Source: Dysgonomonas sp. PH5-45
GTDB lineage: Bacteria > Bacteroidota > Bacteroidia > Bacteroidales > Dysgonomonadaceae
Assembly (NCBI RefSeq): GCF_029893235.1
Contig: NZ_JARXWE010000001.1
Location: 124,001 to 188,000, forward strand
Length of the DNA stretch: 64,000 bases
Direction of reading: 5' to 3'
Below are positions 17,507-26,815 of the stretch, piece by piece (position 1 is the stretch's first letter; each line of letters opens with the position of its first letter). The notes below the pieces were generated by a model. That model did not search any database. It saw nothing but the letters and a program-made list of their open reading frames with translations, and was not told the origin of the DNA. A program made the position numbers and the translations under genes.

Positions 17507-18640
17507 ATGACAAGTAAAGGAGCAAAAAAATACTTCCGGAATCCAACTATAGGTGTACTGCCTTTTGTCGTTTTTGTTATAAGCTTTCTGATAACGCTTG
17601 AGATAGAACGATCATCGATCATAGGTATGCTTTCTGCCATGTTTTTCGAACTGTGTTGCCGTATTTATGGCAAATCGAAAATATCGACTATGGCCTTGGG
17701 CACCTCTTTTTCGGCTTTGCTTCTTACCCTGATTACACACATTATTTTTGGTGATGTAATATTCTCTAAAGGCTTTTTTCTTGTTCTGGGCGAAATCTAT
17801 TTTGTTTGCATTGTTATGGTGGTGCGCCTGTTTCAACCCCAAATAAAACAAAGTTTCTTTTGGCACAAACACTACACGCAAAAGGTTTATCTGAACGATT
17901 TTTTTGAAACTGCCGCTCTTATACAATACCTGCTTTCGGTTCACTTGTTTTATATGCTCATATATGTGTATTTGCGCCACAAGACAACCAACTATACAAT
18001 ACTGGATGGCGTAAGCTATATATGGATACCGTTGAGTTTGTGTGCAGGCCTGTTCTTGTACGGACATATAAAAATATGGAATGTTTCGCGGAAGTTGCGT
18101 AAGGAAGAGTGGTTACCCATCGTGAACGAAAAAGGTGAGGTTTCGGGCAAAATTGCAAAAATGGAGTCTTTGAAACTGAAAAACCGTTTTATGCACCCTT
18201 ATATCCGCATAGCTGTGGTTTGCAACGAGAGGATATATTTGAAACCCCGGCAAGAAAAAAATATTATCGACATTGGGGCATTAGACCATCCTTTCGAGAA
18301 TAACCTGTTGTTCAGCCACGATGTGAATATTTCAGCCCGCGATAGCATTGCACATATTTTGGAAAAGAGCGATGAATCGACTTTCAAGTTCCTGCTTAAA
18401 TATTCGTTCAAGAACGAAGAAACAAACCGGCTTATTTTCCTATACTTGCTACGGGTTAAAGACGAAAGCCTGTTGCGCGAACTAAATATTGGAGGAGGGA
18501 AATTCTGGTCGTTGAAGCAGGTGGACGAGAATATGTTGCAAGATGATATATTTGGCGAATGTTTCCAATTAGAATACGAATACCTCAAAAACACCATCTT
18601 TATTGCCGAAAAAGTAAAGAACGCCACAAAAAATAGTTAA
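17507..18640 (+). CDS. Membrane protein with degenerate Nudix-like domain
   Basis: A 377-residue protein with two parts. Residues 10-190 hold about six hydrophobic membrane segments. Residues 200-370 look like the Nudix fold of isopentenyl-diphosphate isomerase/YfcD type: W-L-P-I-V-N-E-K-G-E-V-S-G-K, then H-P-Y-I-R-I-A-V-V-C-N-E-R-I-Y-L, and a late F-W-S-L-K-Q-V-D-E-N. The catalytic Nudix box (G-x5-E-x7-R-E-x-x-E-E) is missing; in its place stands a stretch with H-P-F and A-R-D-S-I-A-H. Hence probably a binding or regulatory domain. Its neighbour dxs starts the isoprenoid pathway. The fold call is my inference from pattern. Confidence 0.6.
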   Translation: MTSKGAKKYFRNPTIGVLPFVVFVISFLITLEIERSSIIGMLSAMFFELCCRIYGKSKISTMALGTSFSALLLTLITHIIFGDVIFSKGFFLVLGEIYFVCIVMVVRLFQPQIKQSFFWHKHYTQKVYLNDFFETAALIQYLLSVHLFYMLIYVYLRHKTTNYTILDGVSYIWIPLSLCAGLFLYGHIKIWNVSRKLRKEEWLPIVNEKGEVSGKIAKMESLKLKNRFMHPYIRIAVVCNERIYLKPRQEKNIIDIGALDHPFENNLLFSHDVNISARDSIAHILEKSDESTFKFLLKYSFKNEETNRLIFLYLLRVKDESLLRELNIGGGKFWSLKQVDENMLQDDIFGECFQLEYEYLKNTIFIAEKVKNATKNS

Positions 18641-18726
18641 CACTTGCTTATTGTTAAACTTCTTGTTTTGAATCGCCCCGGTTCAAAATTCAAAGCCATA
18701 AGATAGGATTAGTTGTGTATGTTTTA

Positions 18727-18763
18727 TATTTTTGTTTCGTCATATTCAGATTTGAATCTGAAT
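18727..18763 (+). promoter_or_regulatory. dxs promoter box followed by a palindrome
   Basis: TATTTTTG at 18727-18734 matches TAnnTTTG. Just downstream, where transcription should begin, lies a perfect palindrome with 9-bp arms (ATTCAGATT, TG, AATCTGAAT; 18744-18763), ending 18 nt before the ATG. It may be an operator or a hairpin in the mRNA leader. Confidence 0.55.
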
Positions 18764-18781
18764 TAAAGATTAAGGAAACGT

Positions 18782-20689
18782 ATGTCTGAACAAAGCGAAT
18801 ATTCTTTACTGAATAAAATAAACTATCCGTCTGATATTAAGCAACTTTCAACAGAACAACTTGAAGTTGTTTGCTCAGAATTAAGGACATTCATCATAGA
18901 TCAGCTAAGTTCCAATCCGGGGCATTTCGCATCGAGTTTGGGTACTGTAGAGCTGACCGTTGCTCTTCATTATATCTACAACACACCTTACGACCGCATT
19001 GTGTGGGATGTAGGCCATCAGGCGTATAGCCATAAGATACTTACAGGCCGGCGCGAAAAATTCTCTACAAACCGTAAGTTTGGTGGTATTTCCGGATTCC
19101 CTAACCCTCAAGAGAGCGAATATGATGCCTTCATAGCGGGGCATGCCTCCAACTCTATTTCGGCGGCGTTGGGAATGGCCGTAGCATCCGAACTGAAGCA
19201 CGAAAATCGTAATGTTGTAGCCATTATAGGCGATGGAGCTATGACCGGCGGACTTGCCTTCGAGGGGCTTAACAATGCCAGTTCGCAACCAAACGATATG
19301 CTTATCATTCTCAACGATAACGATATGGCCATATCGGACAATGTGGGCGGCTTCCGCGATTATTTGGTGAAGATGACAACCTCGCAGACCTACAACCGCG
19401 TGCGGTACGACGTTTACCAGAAGTTTAAGTCGAGAAATCTCATCACGGAAAAAGGGAAGAATTTTATTCTGCGGTTCAATAATAGCCTGAAGTCGCTTAT
19501 CACCAAACAGCATAATATATTCGAGGGCTTCAATATCCGCTACTTTGGCCCCGTAGACGGGCACGACCTTCCCAGTCTGATAAGAATTATAAGCAATATA
19601 AAAGACCTGAAAGGGCCTAAAATTCTGCATATCCACACCAAAAAAGGAAAGGGCTACAAACCTGCCGAAGAGTCGGCCACCGAATGGCATGCACCGGGCA
19701 AGTTCAATAAACTGACAGGCGAACGCATCGTTTCGGAGCAGAAAGATCAGCCACAACGCTATCAGGACGTATTTGGCCATACTCTTGTGGAGATGGCAAA
19801 GAAAGACGAACGCATAGTGGGTATTACCCCTGCCATGCCTACGGGTTGTTCTATGGATTTTCTGATGAAGCAACTTCCCGGACGGGCATTCGATGTAGGT
19901 ATTGCCGAAGGTCATTCGGTCACTTTCTCGGCCGGGCTGGCTAAGGAAGGCTTGATTCCGTTTTGCAATATATATTCGTCGTTTATGCAGCGGGCCTACG
20001 ATAATGTTATACACGATGTTGCCCTGCAAGGGCTGCATGTAGTGTTCTGCCTTGACCGTGCCGGTCTGGTGGGCGAAGACGGAGCCACGCATCACGGAGC
20101 CTTCGACCTAGCTTATATGCGCTGCATACCTAACCTCATTATCGCATCGCCATACAATGAGCATTATCTACGCCATCTGATGCATACGGCTACTTACGGA
20201 GCCAGTTCTCCGTTCGTGATACGGTATCCCAGAGGACAGGGCGAGCTTGTGAACTGGGAGTGCGATATGAAGATATTGAAGATTGGAAAAGGGCGCAAAC
20301 TGAAAGAAGGCAAAGATATGGCCGTTCTTTCTATTGGCCCTATCGGCAATACAGTCAGGGCTGCCATTACCGAAGCCGAAGCACAAGGGTATAGCATAGC
20401 CCATTACGACATGATTTTTCTGAAACCGATAGATACTGAGCTTTTGGACGAAGTAGCCAAGAACTATAAGAAAGTTGTTACGATAGAATACGGAACTATA
20501 AACGGAGGATTGGGGTCGGCCGTGCTTGAGTATTTTTCGGATAAACAATACGACAGTGTTGAAGTTACAAGAATCGGTATTCCGGACAAGTTTATAGAGC
20601 ATGGCTCAATGGCCGATCTTAACCGTATTTGTGGCTTAGATTCCGATGGTATCAGCAGCTCATTGTTAACCGTCTTAAATAGAAGATGA
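18782..20689 (+). CDS. dxs: 1-deoxy-D-xylulose-5-phosphate synthase
   Basis: A 635-residue thiamine-diphosphate enzyme that condenses pyruvate and glyceraldehyde-3-phosphate, the entry step of the MEP isoprenoid pathway. The diphosphate/Mg2+ motif G-D-G-A-M-T-G-G is followed by the N-N-A segment; W-D-V-G-H-Q-A-Y near residue 80 and the central [15 protein letters not shown] match DXS rather than transketolase. The length is normal. trkA begins one base after its stop, so dxs-trkA-trkH is likely one transcript. Confidence 0.97.
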   Translation: MSEQSEYSLLNKINYPSDIKQLSTEQLEVVCSELRTFIIDQLSSNPGHFASSLGTVELTVALHYIYNTPYDRIVWDVGHQAYSHKILTGRREKFSTNRKFGGISGFPNPQESEYDAFIAGHASNSISAALGMAVASELKHENRNVVAIIGDGAMTGGLAFEGLNNASSQPNDMLIILNDNDMAISDNVGGFRDYLVKMTTSQTYNRVRYDVYQKFKSRNLITEKGKNFILRFNNSLKSLITKQHNIFEGFNIRYFGPVDGHDLPSLIRIISNIKDLKGPKILHIHTKKGKGYKPAEESATEWHAPGKFNKLTGERIVSEQKDQPQRYQDVFGHTLVEMAKKDERIVGITPAMPTGCSMDFLMKQLPGRAFDVGIAEGHSVTFSAGLAKEGLIPFCNIYSSFMQRAYDNVIHDVALQGLHVVFCLDRAGLVGEDGATHHGAFDLAYMRCIPNLIIASPYNEHYLRHLMHTATYGASSPFVIRYPRGQGELVNWECDMKILKIGKGRKLKEGKDMAVLSIGPIGNTVRAAITEAEAQGYSIAHYDMIFLKPIDTELLDEVAKNYKKVVTIEYGTINGGLGSAVLEYFSDKQYDSVEVTRIGIPDKFIEHGSMADLNRICGLDSDGISSSLLTVLNRR

Positions 20690-20690
20690 T

Positions 20691-22028
20691 ATGAGGATAG
20701 TTATTGCCGGAGCAGGGGCGGTTGGTACACACTTGGCAAAACTTCTTTCGCAAGAAAACCAAGATGTTATCCTTATGGACCCCGACAAGGAGAATCTGAA
20801 TTTTTCAAGGAACAACCTCGAAATGATAACAATGGTGGGATCTCCTACTTCGCTGAAAGACCTGAACGAGGTGGGTATAAAAGAAGCCGATTTCTTTATC
20901 GGGGTCACACCCGAAGAGTCGCTCAATATCACCTCCTGCATGTTGGCTGCAAGGCTTGGGGCAAAAAAAACATTTGCCCGTATCGACAACTACGAATACC
21001 TCTTGCCTAAAAATAAAGATTTTTTCGAGTCGCTGGGCATCAATGCGATGGTGTATCCCGAAATGCTGGCCGCCAAGGAGATTGTGTCGGCCATAAAAAG
21101 ACCTTGGGCACGGTTCTGGATAGAACTCTGTGGCGGAGCCATTATCTTGGTGGGGGTGAAAGTCCGTTCCAATTCGGAACTGGTAGGGAAACATCTGTAC
21201 GAATTGGGCTCAGACCGCAAAAAATTCCATATCGTTGCCATCAAGCGCGAAAGTACTACTATCATACCCAACGGTAACCATCAGATATTAGACAACGACC
21301 TTGTTTTCTTTTCTACCACCAACGAGTTTGTGAGCGAACTGCCCGACCTGACCGGCAAAGAAGATTTTGACGTGAAGGATGTAATGATAATGGGAGGTAG
21401 CCGTATCGCTGTGCGTACATCGCAATACCTGTCGGAAAAGACAAACATCAAACTTTTGGAGTCCGACCGCGACAAGTGCCATTTGCTGCTGGAAAGAGTA
21501 CCTAAAAACGTGACTGTCTTCAACGACGACGGGCGCAATACCGATTTCCTCCTGCAAGAAGGAATACGCGACACCGACGCATTCATTGCCGTTACCGGAA
21601 ACTCCGAGGCCAATATCTTGGCATGCCTTGCCGCAAAACGCTTTGGGGTACGCAAAACGGTGGCCGAGGTGGAAAACATGGACTATGTGTCGATGGCCGA
21701 AAGCTTGGGCATAGGAACCATCATCAACAAGAAACTGATAACCGTGAACAACATATACCGCTTCTTGCTGAACGCCGATATATCGACCGTCAAATCGCTG
21801 GCCTTTGCCAATGCCGATGTAGCGGAAATTATAGCCCATCCAAACTCAAGAATAACGAAAAAAGAAATTAAACGGATGGTTTTCCCTAAGAATGTTACTC
21901 TGGGAGGGCTTATCCGCAATGGCGACCCAATGATGATTGACGGTGATACTCAAGTTGAACCGTACGACCATGTTGTGGTTTTCTGCTTGGAAGATTCGCT
22001 GCGCGACATCGAAAACTTCTTTAATTGA
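20691..22028 (+). CDS. trkA: Trk potassium uptake regulatory subunit TrkA
   Basis: A 445-residue cytoplasmic protein built of two RCK units. Each unit has an NAD-binding Rossmann part (first G-A-G-A-V-G-T-H at residues 7-14; second M-G-G-S-R-I-A near residue 233) followed by a small ligand-binding domain. It gates the TrkH channel in response to nucleotides. It begins one base after dxs and is followed after 58 nt by trkH, its membrane partner. Confidence 0.95.
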   Translation: MRIVIAGAGAVGTHLAKLLSQENQDVILMDPDKENLNFSRNNLEMITMVGSPTSLKDLNEVGIKEADFFIGVTPEESLNITSCMLAARLGAKKTFARIDNYEYLLPKNKDFFESLGINAMVYPEMLAAKEIVSAIKRPWARFWIELCGGAIILVGVKVRSNSELVGKHLYELGSDRKKFHIVAIKRESTTIIPNGNHQILDNDLVFFSTTNEFVSELPDLTGKEDFDVKDVMIMGGSRIAVRTSQYLSEKTNIKLLESDRDKCHLLLERVPKNVTVFNDDGRNTDFLLQEGIRDTDAFIAVTGNSEANILACLAAKRFGVRKTVAEVENMDYVSMAESLGIGTIINKKLITVNNIYRFLLNADISTVKSLAFANADVAEIIAHPNSRITKKEIKRMVFPKNVTLGGLIRNGDPMMIDGDTQVEPYDHVVVFCLEDSLRDIENFFN

Positions 22029-22086
22029 GTATAATTAGTGAACCTGATATAACCGAAAGAAAGACACACACGCAAACGGAAAAAAG

Positions 22087-23547
22087 ATGAATAAATTTAA
22101 TTTAAAATTTATTTTCAAGACCCTTGGGTTTCTGCTTATCATCGAATCGATGTTCATGATGGTGTCGACCGTTGTCTCTTTTTACTTTCAGGAACAATGT
22201 AGCGACTGGTTGCTTCTGTCGGGTGTGATAACCATTATTAGCGGTGTTTTTCTGCGTATTATCGGTACGGAGCATTACGAAAAACCCATTGGCAAGCGCG
22301 AGAGTTTTCTGGTGGTGGCGCTCTGCTGGGTGGTTATGTCGGCCTTTGGTATGTTGCCTTACTATTTCAGCGGAGTGATTCCCAATGTATCGGATGCTTT
22401 TTTCGAAACTATGTCGGGCTTCACAACAACAGGCTCGACCATCATTCTCGACATAGATTCCGTTCCCAAAGGTTTACTATTCTGGCGAAGCCTCACGCAG
22501 TGGATAGGCGGTATCGGAATAATAGTTTTTGCACTGGCCTTTCTGCCTATGATTGGGGGGAATGCTTCGGTGCTTTACGATGCCGAAACCACGGGTATCG
22601 TACACGAGCGTTTCCGCCCGCGGGTTGCGCAGATAGCTAAACGTATCTGGGGAACATACATTGCCATAACTGTTATTCTGTGCATTTTGCTGTTTTTGGG
22701 GCCGATGAATCTTTTCGATTCTATCTGCCATTCACTGGCTACACTGTCTACGGGAGGGTATTCGACCAAACAGGCCAGTATAGCTTATTGGAACTCGCCT
22801 TACCTCGAATATGTGATAAGTGTTTTCATGTTTATCGGGGGAACGAACTTCGCCCTGATATTTTTCCTCTTTAAGGGAAAACCGCAAAGGTTGCTGAAGG
22901 ACGAAGAGTTTCGCTGGTATGGTGTTATTTGCCTTATTTTTATCGCATTGATAAGTTCGTGCCTTATTATGTCGGGGCAGATAAAGGATGTTGAATATGC
23001 ATTGCGCACGTCTCTGTTTCAGGTCACCTCGGTTATTACCACCACAGGCTTTGCTACGGTCGACTATATGAACTGGGGAGCATTTTATACGCTTTCTATC
23101 TGTCTGTTGATGCTGTTTTGTGCCTGTGCGGGTTCTACATCGGGAGGGGTGAAGATTGTGCGTATAATAATCCTTTGTAAAAATGCCGTGAATGAATTTA
23201 AACGGCAAGTACACCCCAATGCAATTCTGCCCGTAAGGCTCAACGGCAATGTGATACCTATCGAGATTGTAACAAAAATATTGGCTTTTATATTCCTCTA
23301 CCTTGCCATTCTTGTGGTAAGTTTCCTTGTGCTTTCTTTCACCGGAATGGGGTTCGAAGAATCGGTGGGTTCGGCCATATCCTGTATGGGTAACGTTGGC
23401 CCCGGTTTGGGCAGTGTTGGGCCAAGCGGGCACTTTGCCGATGTTCCTACGTTTTCTAAATGGTATCTTTGCTTTTTGATGATGACAGGCCGCTTGGAGC
23501 TGTTTACCGTGCTGTCTTTGTTTATGCCTGCTTTCTGGAAGCGGTAA
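22087..23547 (+). CDS. trkH: Trk potassium uptake channel subunit TrkH
   Basis: A 486-residue integral membrane protein. It has repeated membrane-pore-membrane units with the glycine-centred pore-loop segments typical of Trk/Ktr (F-T-T-T-G-S near residue 118, L-S-T-G-G-Y near 220, I-T-T-T-G-F near 319, M-G-N-V-G-P-G near 438). It forms the K+-conducting pore controlled by TrkA, encoded directly upstream. A short capA-like gene follows after 20 nt. Confidence 0.94.
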   Translation: MNKFNLKFIFKTLGFLLIIESMFMMVSTVVSFYFQEQCSDWLLLSGVITIISGVFLRIIGTEHYEKPIGKRESFLVVALCWVVMSAFGMLPYYFSGVIPNVSDAFFETMSGFTTTGSTIILDIDSVPKGLLFWRSLTQWIGGIGIIVFALAFLPMIGGNASVLYDAETTGIVHERFRPRVAQIAKRIWGTYIAITVILCILLFLGPMNLFDSICHSLATLSTGGYSTKQASIAYWNSPYLEYVISVFMFIGGTNFALIFFLFKGKPQRLLKDEEFRWYGVICLIFIALISSCLIMSGQIKDVEYALRTSLFQVTSVITTTGFATVDYMNWGAFYTLSICLLMLFCACAGSTSGGVKIVRIIILCKNAVNEFKRQVHPNAILPVRLNGNVIPIEIVTKILAFIFLYLAILVVSFLVLSFTGMGFEESVGSAISCMGNVGPGLGSVGPSGHFADVPTFSKWYLCFLMMTGRLELFTVLSLFMPAFWKR

Positions 23548-23567
23548 CACATAATATTTTTTGCCTT

Positions 23568-24653
23568 ATGAAAATAGTAAACAGGTTTGTATTCTTTTTC
23601 TCGGTTCTTTTGTTTTGCGTCAGTGTATTTCCGCAGGAAAAAAAGACAGTGAACCTCTTGTTTGCCGGCGATGCCATGCAACACCAAAGTCAGTTGGATG
23701 CTGCGAAAATCCGTGGGGGAGGTGGGTACGATTATTCATCCTACTTCAGACATATACAAAAAAAGATAGAATCGGCTGATATCTCTGTTGTTAATCTGGA
23801 AGTTACCCTACCGGGAAGAAATTACACGGGATATCCTTGTTTTGGCACGCCCGATACTTTTGCCGTGGCTCTTAAAGATGCGGGCTTCGATGTTTTCCTG
23901 ACGGCCAACAACCACTGTCTGGATAAAGGTAAAAAAGGGTTGGAAAGAACTATCTCCACTCTGAAAAGGCTGCAAGTAAAACACCTTGGCACTTATACCA
24001 ACAATGAAGAAAAGGAGCTGCTGTATCCTGCGATGATAATAAAGAACGGAATCCGTATAGCCATGCTTAATTATACGTACGACACTAACGGGATCAAAGC
24101 CCAGCAGCCAAATGTAGTAAACTATATAGACAAAAAACAGATACAGGACGACATTGAACGTTGCAAGCTGATGAACCCCGATATTATTGTAGCCAATATG
24201 CATTGGGGCGAAGAATACCACCTGAAGCAAAGCAAGGCACAGGAGCGGCTTGCCAATTTCCTGATTAATAACGGTGTTCGTTTGGTTATAGGTAGCCATC
24301 CACACGTTGTTCAGCCGATAGATATCCGCAGGGAAGGCGATTCAATTACAGGTATTGTAGTTTATTCGCTCGGTAATTTTGTTTCGGGAATGAAGGCCGC
24401 TAACACATATGGCGGTATGATGGTAGATATCGCTATCAGCAAAGACCAGAATAACGGGGTAAGTATAGACACTTGTTTATACTCGTTGGTATATGTGCAT
24501 AAACCGATTGTTGGGGGCAAGCCCGATTTTCAGCTTATCCCTGTTGAAGAATACGACAATGAAGCCGGAAAAGAAAAATTGGGAGCCGATGCCTTCGCCC
24601 GGATGAAACAGTTTGCAACTACCGCCCAAAAAGCCGTAGAAAGCCTTTGGTAA
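23568..24653 (+). CDS. CapA family protein (PGA synthesis-type metallophosphatase fold)
   Basis: A 361-residue exported protein. The start at 23568 gives a signal peptide (F-F-F-S-V-L-L-F-C-V-S-V-F-P-Q). The CapA domain follows: F-A-G-D-A-M near residue 33, N-L-E-V-T near residue 83, T-A-N-N-H near 116, M-H-W-G-E-E-Y near 212 and G-S-H-P-H-V near 243, all metal-binding motifs of this calcineurin-like fold. Relatives take part in poly-gamma-glutamate capsule synthesis, but no capB/capC is present, so its role here is open. It is convergent with ruvB. Confidence 0.88.
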   Translation: MKIVNRFVFFFSVLLFCVSVFPQEKKTVNLLFAGDAMQHQSQLDAAKIRGGGGYDYSSYFRHIQKKIESADISVVNLEVTLPGRNYTGYPCFGTPDTFAVALKDAGFDVFLTANNHCLDKGKKGLERTISTLKRLQVKHLGTYTNNEEKELLYPAMIIKNGIRIAMLNYTYDTNGIKAQQPNVVNYIDKKQIQDDIERCKLMNPDIIVANMHWGEEYHLKQSKAQERLANFLINNGVRLVIGSHPHVVQPIDIRREGDSITGIVVYSLGNFVSGMKAANTYGGMMVDIAISKDQNNGVSIDTCLYSLVYVHKPIVGGKPDFQLIPVEEYDNEAGKEKLGADAFARMKQFATTAQKAVESLW

Positions 24654-24695
24654 CCAGGGTATTTAAAGAAAAAAATATTCCACTTCCTCTTATAT

Positions 24696-25718
24696 CTAAA
24701 ACAGGAAACCTTGCTCGGCTTGACGTATCTTACCCAGATGTTTGTAAGCAAGGTCGGTAACCTCACGCCCACGGGGGGTACGTTTCATAAAGCCTTCTTT
24801 AATGAGGAACGGTTCGTACACTTCTTCTATCGTACCCGAATCTTCGCCCAAGGCTGTTGCTATGGTAGAGATACCAACAGGGCCACCCTTAAACTTGTCG
24901 ATAATGGTGAGCAGTATCTTATTGTCTATTTCATCAAGGCCGTATTTGTCAATATTTAATGCCTCAAGGGCGTACGATGCAATTTCTTTGTCTATCACAC
25001 CTGTCCCTTTCACTTGGGCAAAATCCCTTACACGACGCAACAGGGCGTTAGCTACACGGGGTGTACCACGGCTGCGGGACGATATTTCGACGGCAGCCTC
25101 CTGTTGGCACTCCACACCCAGAATATTGGCCGAACGCTTAACAATACCTGTAAGGGTCTTAATATCATAATACTCCAAGTGCATATTGATTCCAAAACGT
25201 GCCCGTAAGGGGCTTGTAAGCAATCCGCTTCGGGTGGTTGCTCCCACCAGCGTAAAGGGACTCAGTTCTATCTGAACGGAACGTGCGCTTGGTCCTTTAT
25301 CTATCATTATATCTATCCGGTAGTCTTCCATTGCGCTGTACAGATATTCTTCCACAACAGGCGACAGGCGGTGTATCTCGTCGATGAAAAGCACATCGTT
25401 TGCTTCGAGCGAAGTGAGCAAGCCTGCCAAATCGCCAGGTTTGTCGAGCACAGGCCCCGATGTGATTTTAAAGCCTACACCCAATTCGTTGGCAATGATG
25501 TTCGAGAGGGTTGTTTTCCCCAGCCCGGGAGGTCCATGCAGAAGGGTATGGTCGAGCGACTCGCCACGCATCTTTGCGGCAGTAACAAAAATCCGCAGAT
25601 TTTCCACAACCTTGTCCTGACCGCTGAAACTACCGAACGAAAGAGGACGGAGCGCGTTCTCAAATTCACGTTCCGCGCTGTTTAGCTGTTGGTCGCGTAT
25701 GTCGAAATTATTATCCAT
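24696..25718 (-). CDS. ruvB: Holliday junction helicase subunit RuvB
   Basis: A 340-residue AAA+ motor that drives branch migration with RuvA. Walker A is G-P-P-G-L-G-K-T-T, Walker B D-E-I-H-R, sensor A-T-T-R-S-G and arginine finger R-A-R-F-G; a winged-helix DNA-binding domain ends the protein (T-P-R-G-R-E-V). The frame stays open to 25775, but a -7 box lies at 25735-25742, so the ATG at 25718 (M-D-N-N-F-D-I-R) is the sensible start. Confidence 0.97.
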   Translation of the reverse strand: MDNNFDIRDQQLNSAEREFENALRPLSFGSFSGQDKVVENLRIFVTAAKMRGESLDHTLLHGPPGLGKTTLSNIIANELGVGFKITSGPVLDKPGDLAGLLTSLEANDVLFIDEIHRLSPVVEEYLYSAMEDYRIDIMIDKGPSARSVQIELSPFTLVGATTRSGLLTSPLRARFGINMHLEYYDIKTLTGIVKRSANILGVECQQEAAVEISSRSRGTPRVANALLRRVRDFAQVKGTGVIDKEIASYALEALNIDKYGLDEIDNKILLTIIDKFKGGPVGISTIATALGEDSGTIEEVYEPFLIKEGFMKRTPRGREVTDLAYKHLGKIRQAEQGFLF

Positions 25719-25734
25719 AGCCTGAAAGTTGAAG

Positions 25735-25742
25735 CAAAAGTA
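25735..25742 (-). promoter_or_regulatory. Candidate -7 box of ruvB
   Basis: Minus-strand TACTTTTG, 17 nt before the ATG at 25718, which excludes the more upstream in-frame ATG. Confidence 0.5.
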
Positions 25743-25847
25743 CATATTTTGTATCAAACCCGAAAGCGACGCCAAAGTTAAACAACCTTACCGACTATAG
25801 CTGTGCTTTTTACCTGTTTAGGTATTGCCCAGTTTAAATTTTGTGCT

Positions 25848-25855
25848 TATATTTG
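25848..25855 (+). promoter_or_regulatory. Candidate promoter of rplS
   Basis: TATATTTG matches TAnnTTTG; ATTG at 25824-25827, 20 nt upstream, is a one-mismatch -33 element. Confidence 0.6.
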
Positions 25856-25863
25856 CAGCCGCT

Positions 25864-25906
25864 TTGCGTAATCTCTGACGGGACGAGCCCGTGAATATTG
25901 CGTAAT
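25864..25906 (+). promoter_or_regulatory. Structured leader of rplS
   Basis: Within the 5' leader a small hairpin (ACGGG at 25878-25882 with CCCGT at 25888-25892) is flanked by two identical copies of TTGCGTAAT (25864-25872 and 25898-25906). It may be an autoregulatory site for L19; this is inference from position and shape. Confidence 0.35.
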
Positions 25907-25930
25907 GATATTTTTAAAGCTATATAAATC

Positions 25931-26287
25931 ATGGATTTAATAAAAGTTGCAGAGCAAGCATTTGCCACAGGAAAAGAACATCCTAAATTCAGAAGTGGAG
26001 ATACCGTTACAGTATCTTACCGCATCAAAGAAGGTAACAAAGAGCGTGTACAGCAGTATCGTGGTGTTGTTATCAAAATTGTAGGACATGGCGACAAAAA
26101 ACGCTTCACAGTTCGTAAAATGTCTGATAACATTGGTGTTGAAAGAATTTTCCCTCTCGAATCTCCATTTATCGACAGCATTGTTGTAAACAAATACGGT
26201 AAAGTGCGCAGAGCTAAATTGTACTATCTACGTGCCCTTACAGGTAAAAAAGCAAGAATCAAAGAAAGAAGAGTTGTTCGCTCTTAA
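25931..26287 (+). CDS. rplS: 50S ribosomal protein L19
   Basis: A 118-residue ribosomal protein at the interface of the large and small subunits. The sequence [13 protein letters not shown] and [11 protein letters not shown], then the basic tail K-K-A-R-I-K-E-R-R, are standard L19. It is a single-gene unit here, with its own promoter and a hairpin terminator; trmD and rpsP, its partners in many bacteria, are not adjacent. Confidence 0.97.
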   Translation: MDLIKVAEQAFATGKEHPKFRSGDTVTVSYRIKEGNKERVQQYRGVVIKIVGHGDKKRFTVRKMSDNIGVERIFPLESPFIDSIVVNKYGKVRRAKLYYLRALTGKKARIKERRVVRS

Positions 26288-26305
26288 TACACTTTCTTTA
26301 AGAGA

Positions 26306-26344
26306 TAAAAAAATAGAAGAATTTTTGTTCTTCTATTTTTTTTT
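26306..26344 (+). terminator. Terminator after rplS
   Basis: AAATAGAAGAA (26311-26321) pairs with TTCTTCTATTT (26328-26338) and a long T run follows. Confidence 0.8.
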
Positions 26345-26392
26345 GTGCCTTATATAAAATGGTAACGATGCCAAAAATTAAGGGGGAGGATA

Positions 26393-26719
26393 TCAGTGCG
26401 AAACAAACTTCAAGCCTACTATCGAAGATATAAGCGTAAGTATAAAGAATATACGCCAAAAACCTGCGGGTTCTTTAAAAACCAATATACCAAGCAGAGC
26501 CGTGCCAACGGCTCCGATTCCCGTCCAAACGGCGTAGGCTGTTCCTAATGGCAGGGTTTGCGTTGCCTTTATCAGCAAGAGCATACTCGTAATCAGGCTA
26601 ATGCCAAATCCAACATACCACAGGTACACCTCTGTACCGTTGCTTATTTTTGCTTTATTCAGGCAGAAGGTAAAACCTACTTCAAAAAAACCACCTATGA
26701 TGAGTATAATCCAGTTCAT
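26393..26719 (-). CDS. Small multidrug resistance (SMR) family transporter
   Basis: A 108-residue protein with four hydrophobic segments, the SMR size. The membrane-embedded Glu13 in G-G-F-F-E-V is the proton/substrate site, and W-T-G-I-G-A-V-G-T is the conserved fourth-loop stretch. Such dimers export quaternary ammonium compounds or guanidinium. The W-x-x-x-x-x-G-G-x-x-E start is closer to SugE/Gdx than to EmrE, though I cannot settle this by eye. No guanidine riboswitch is visible upstream. A Crp-like regulator gene lies 96 nt upstream on the same strand. Confidence 0.85.
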   Translation of the reverse strand: MNWIILIIGGFFEVGFTFCLNKAKISNGTEVYLWYVGFGISLITSMLLLIKATQTLPLGTAYAVWTGIGAVGTALLGILVFKEPAGFWRIFFILTLISSIVGLKFVSH

Positions 26720-26815
26720 TTCGTATCAGAAATTTTAAATAAACGGATACAAAATTCGGCAGATTATCCCGAAAACTATTTTACAAATGATAAAAAAGCG
26801 TAGCGGAAGGTTTTT

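Noticed and set aside
18905-20095. 396-codon frame antisense to dxs
   Set aside because: Long only because of codon bias on the coding strand; no domain, no promoter, and dxs is certain.
26720-26815. Guanidine riboswitch before the SMR transporter
   Set aside because: The 96-nt gap lacks the conserved guanidine-riboswitch sequence blocks as far as I can see.
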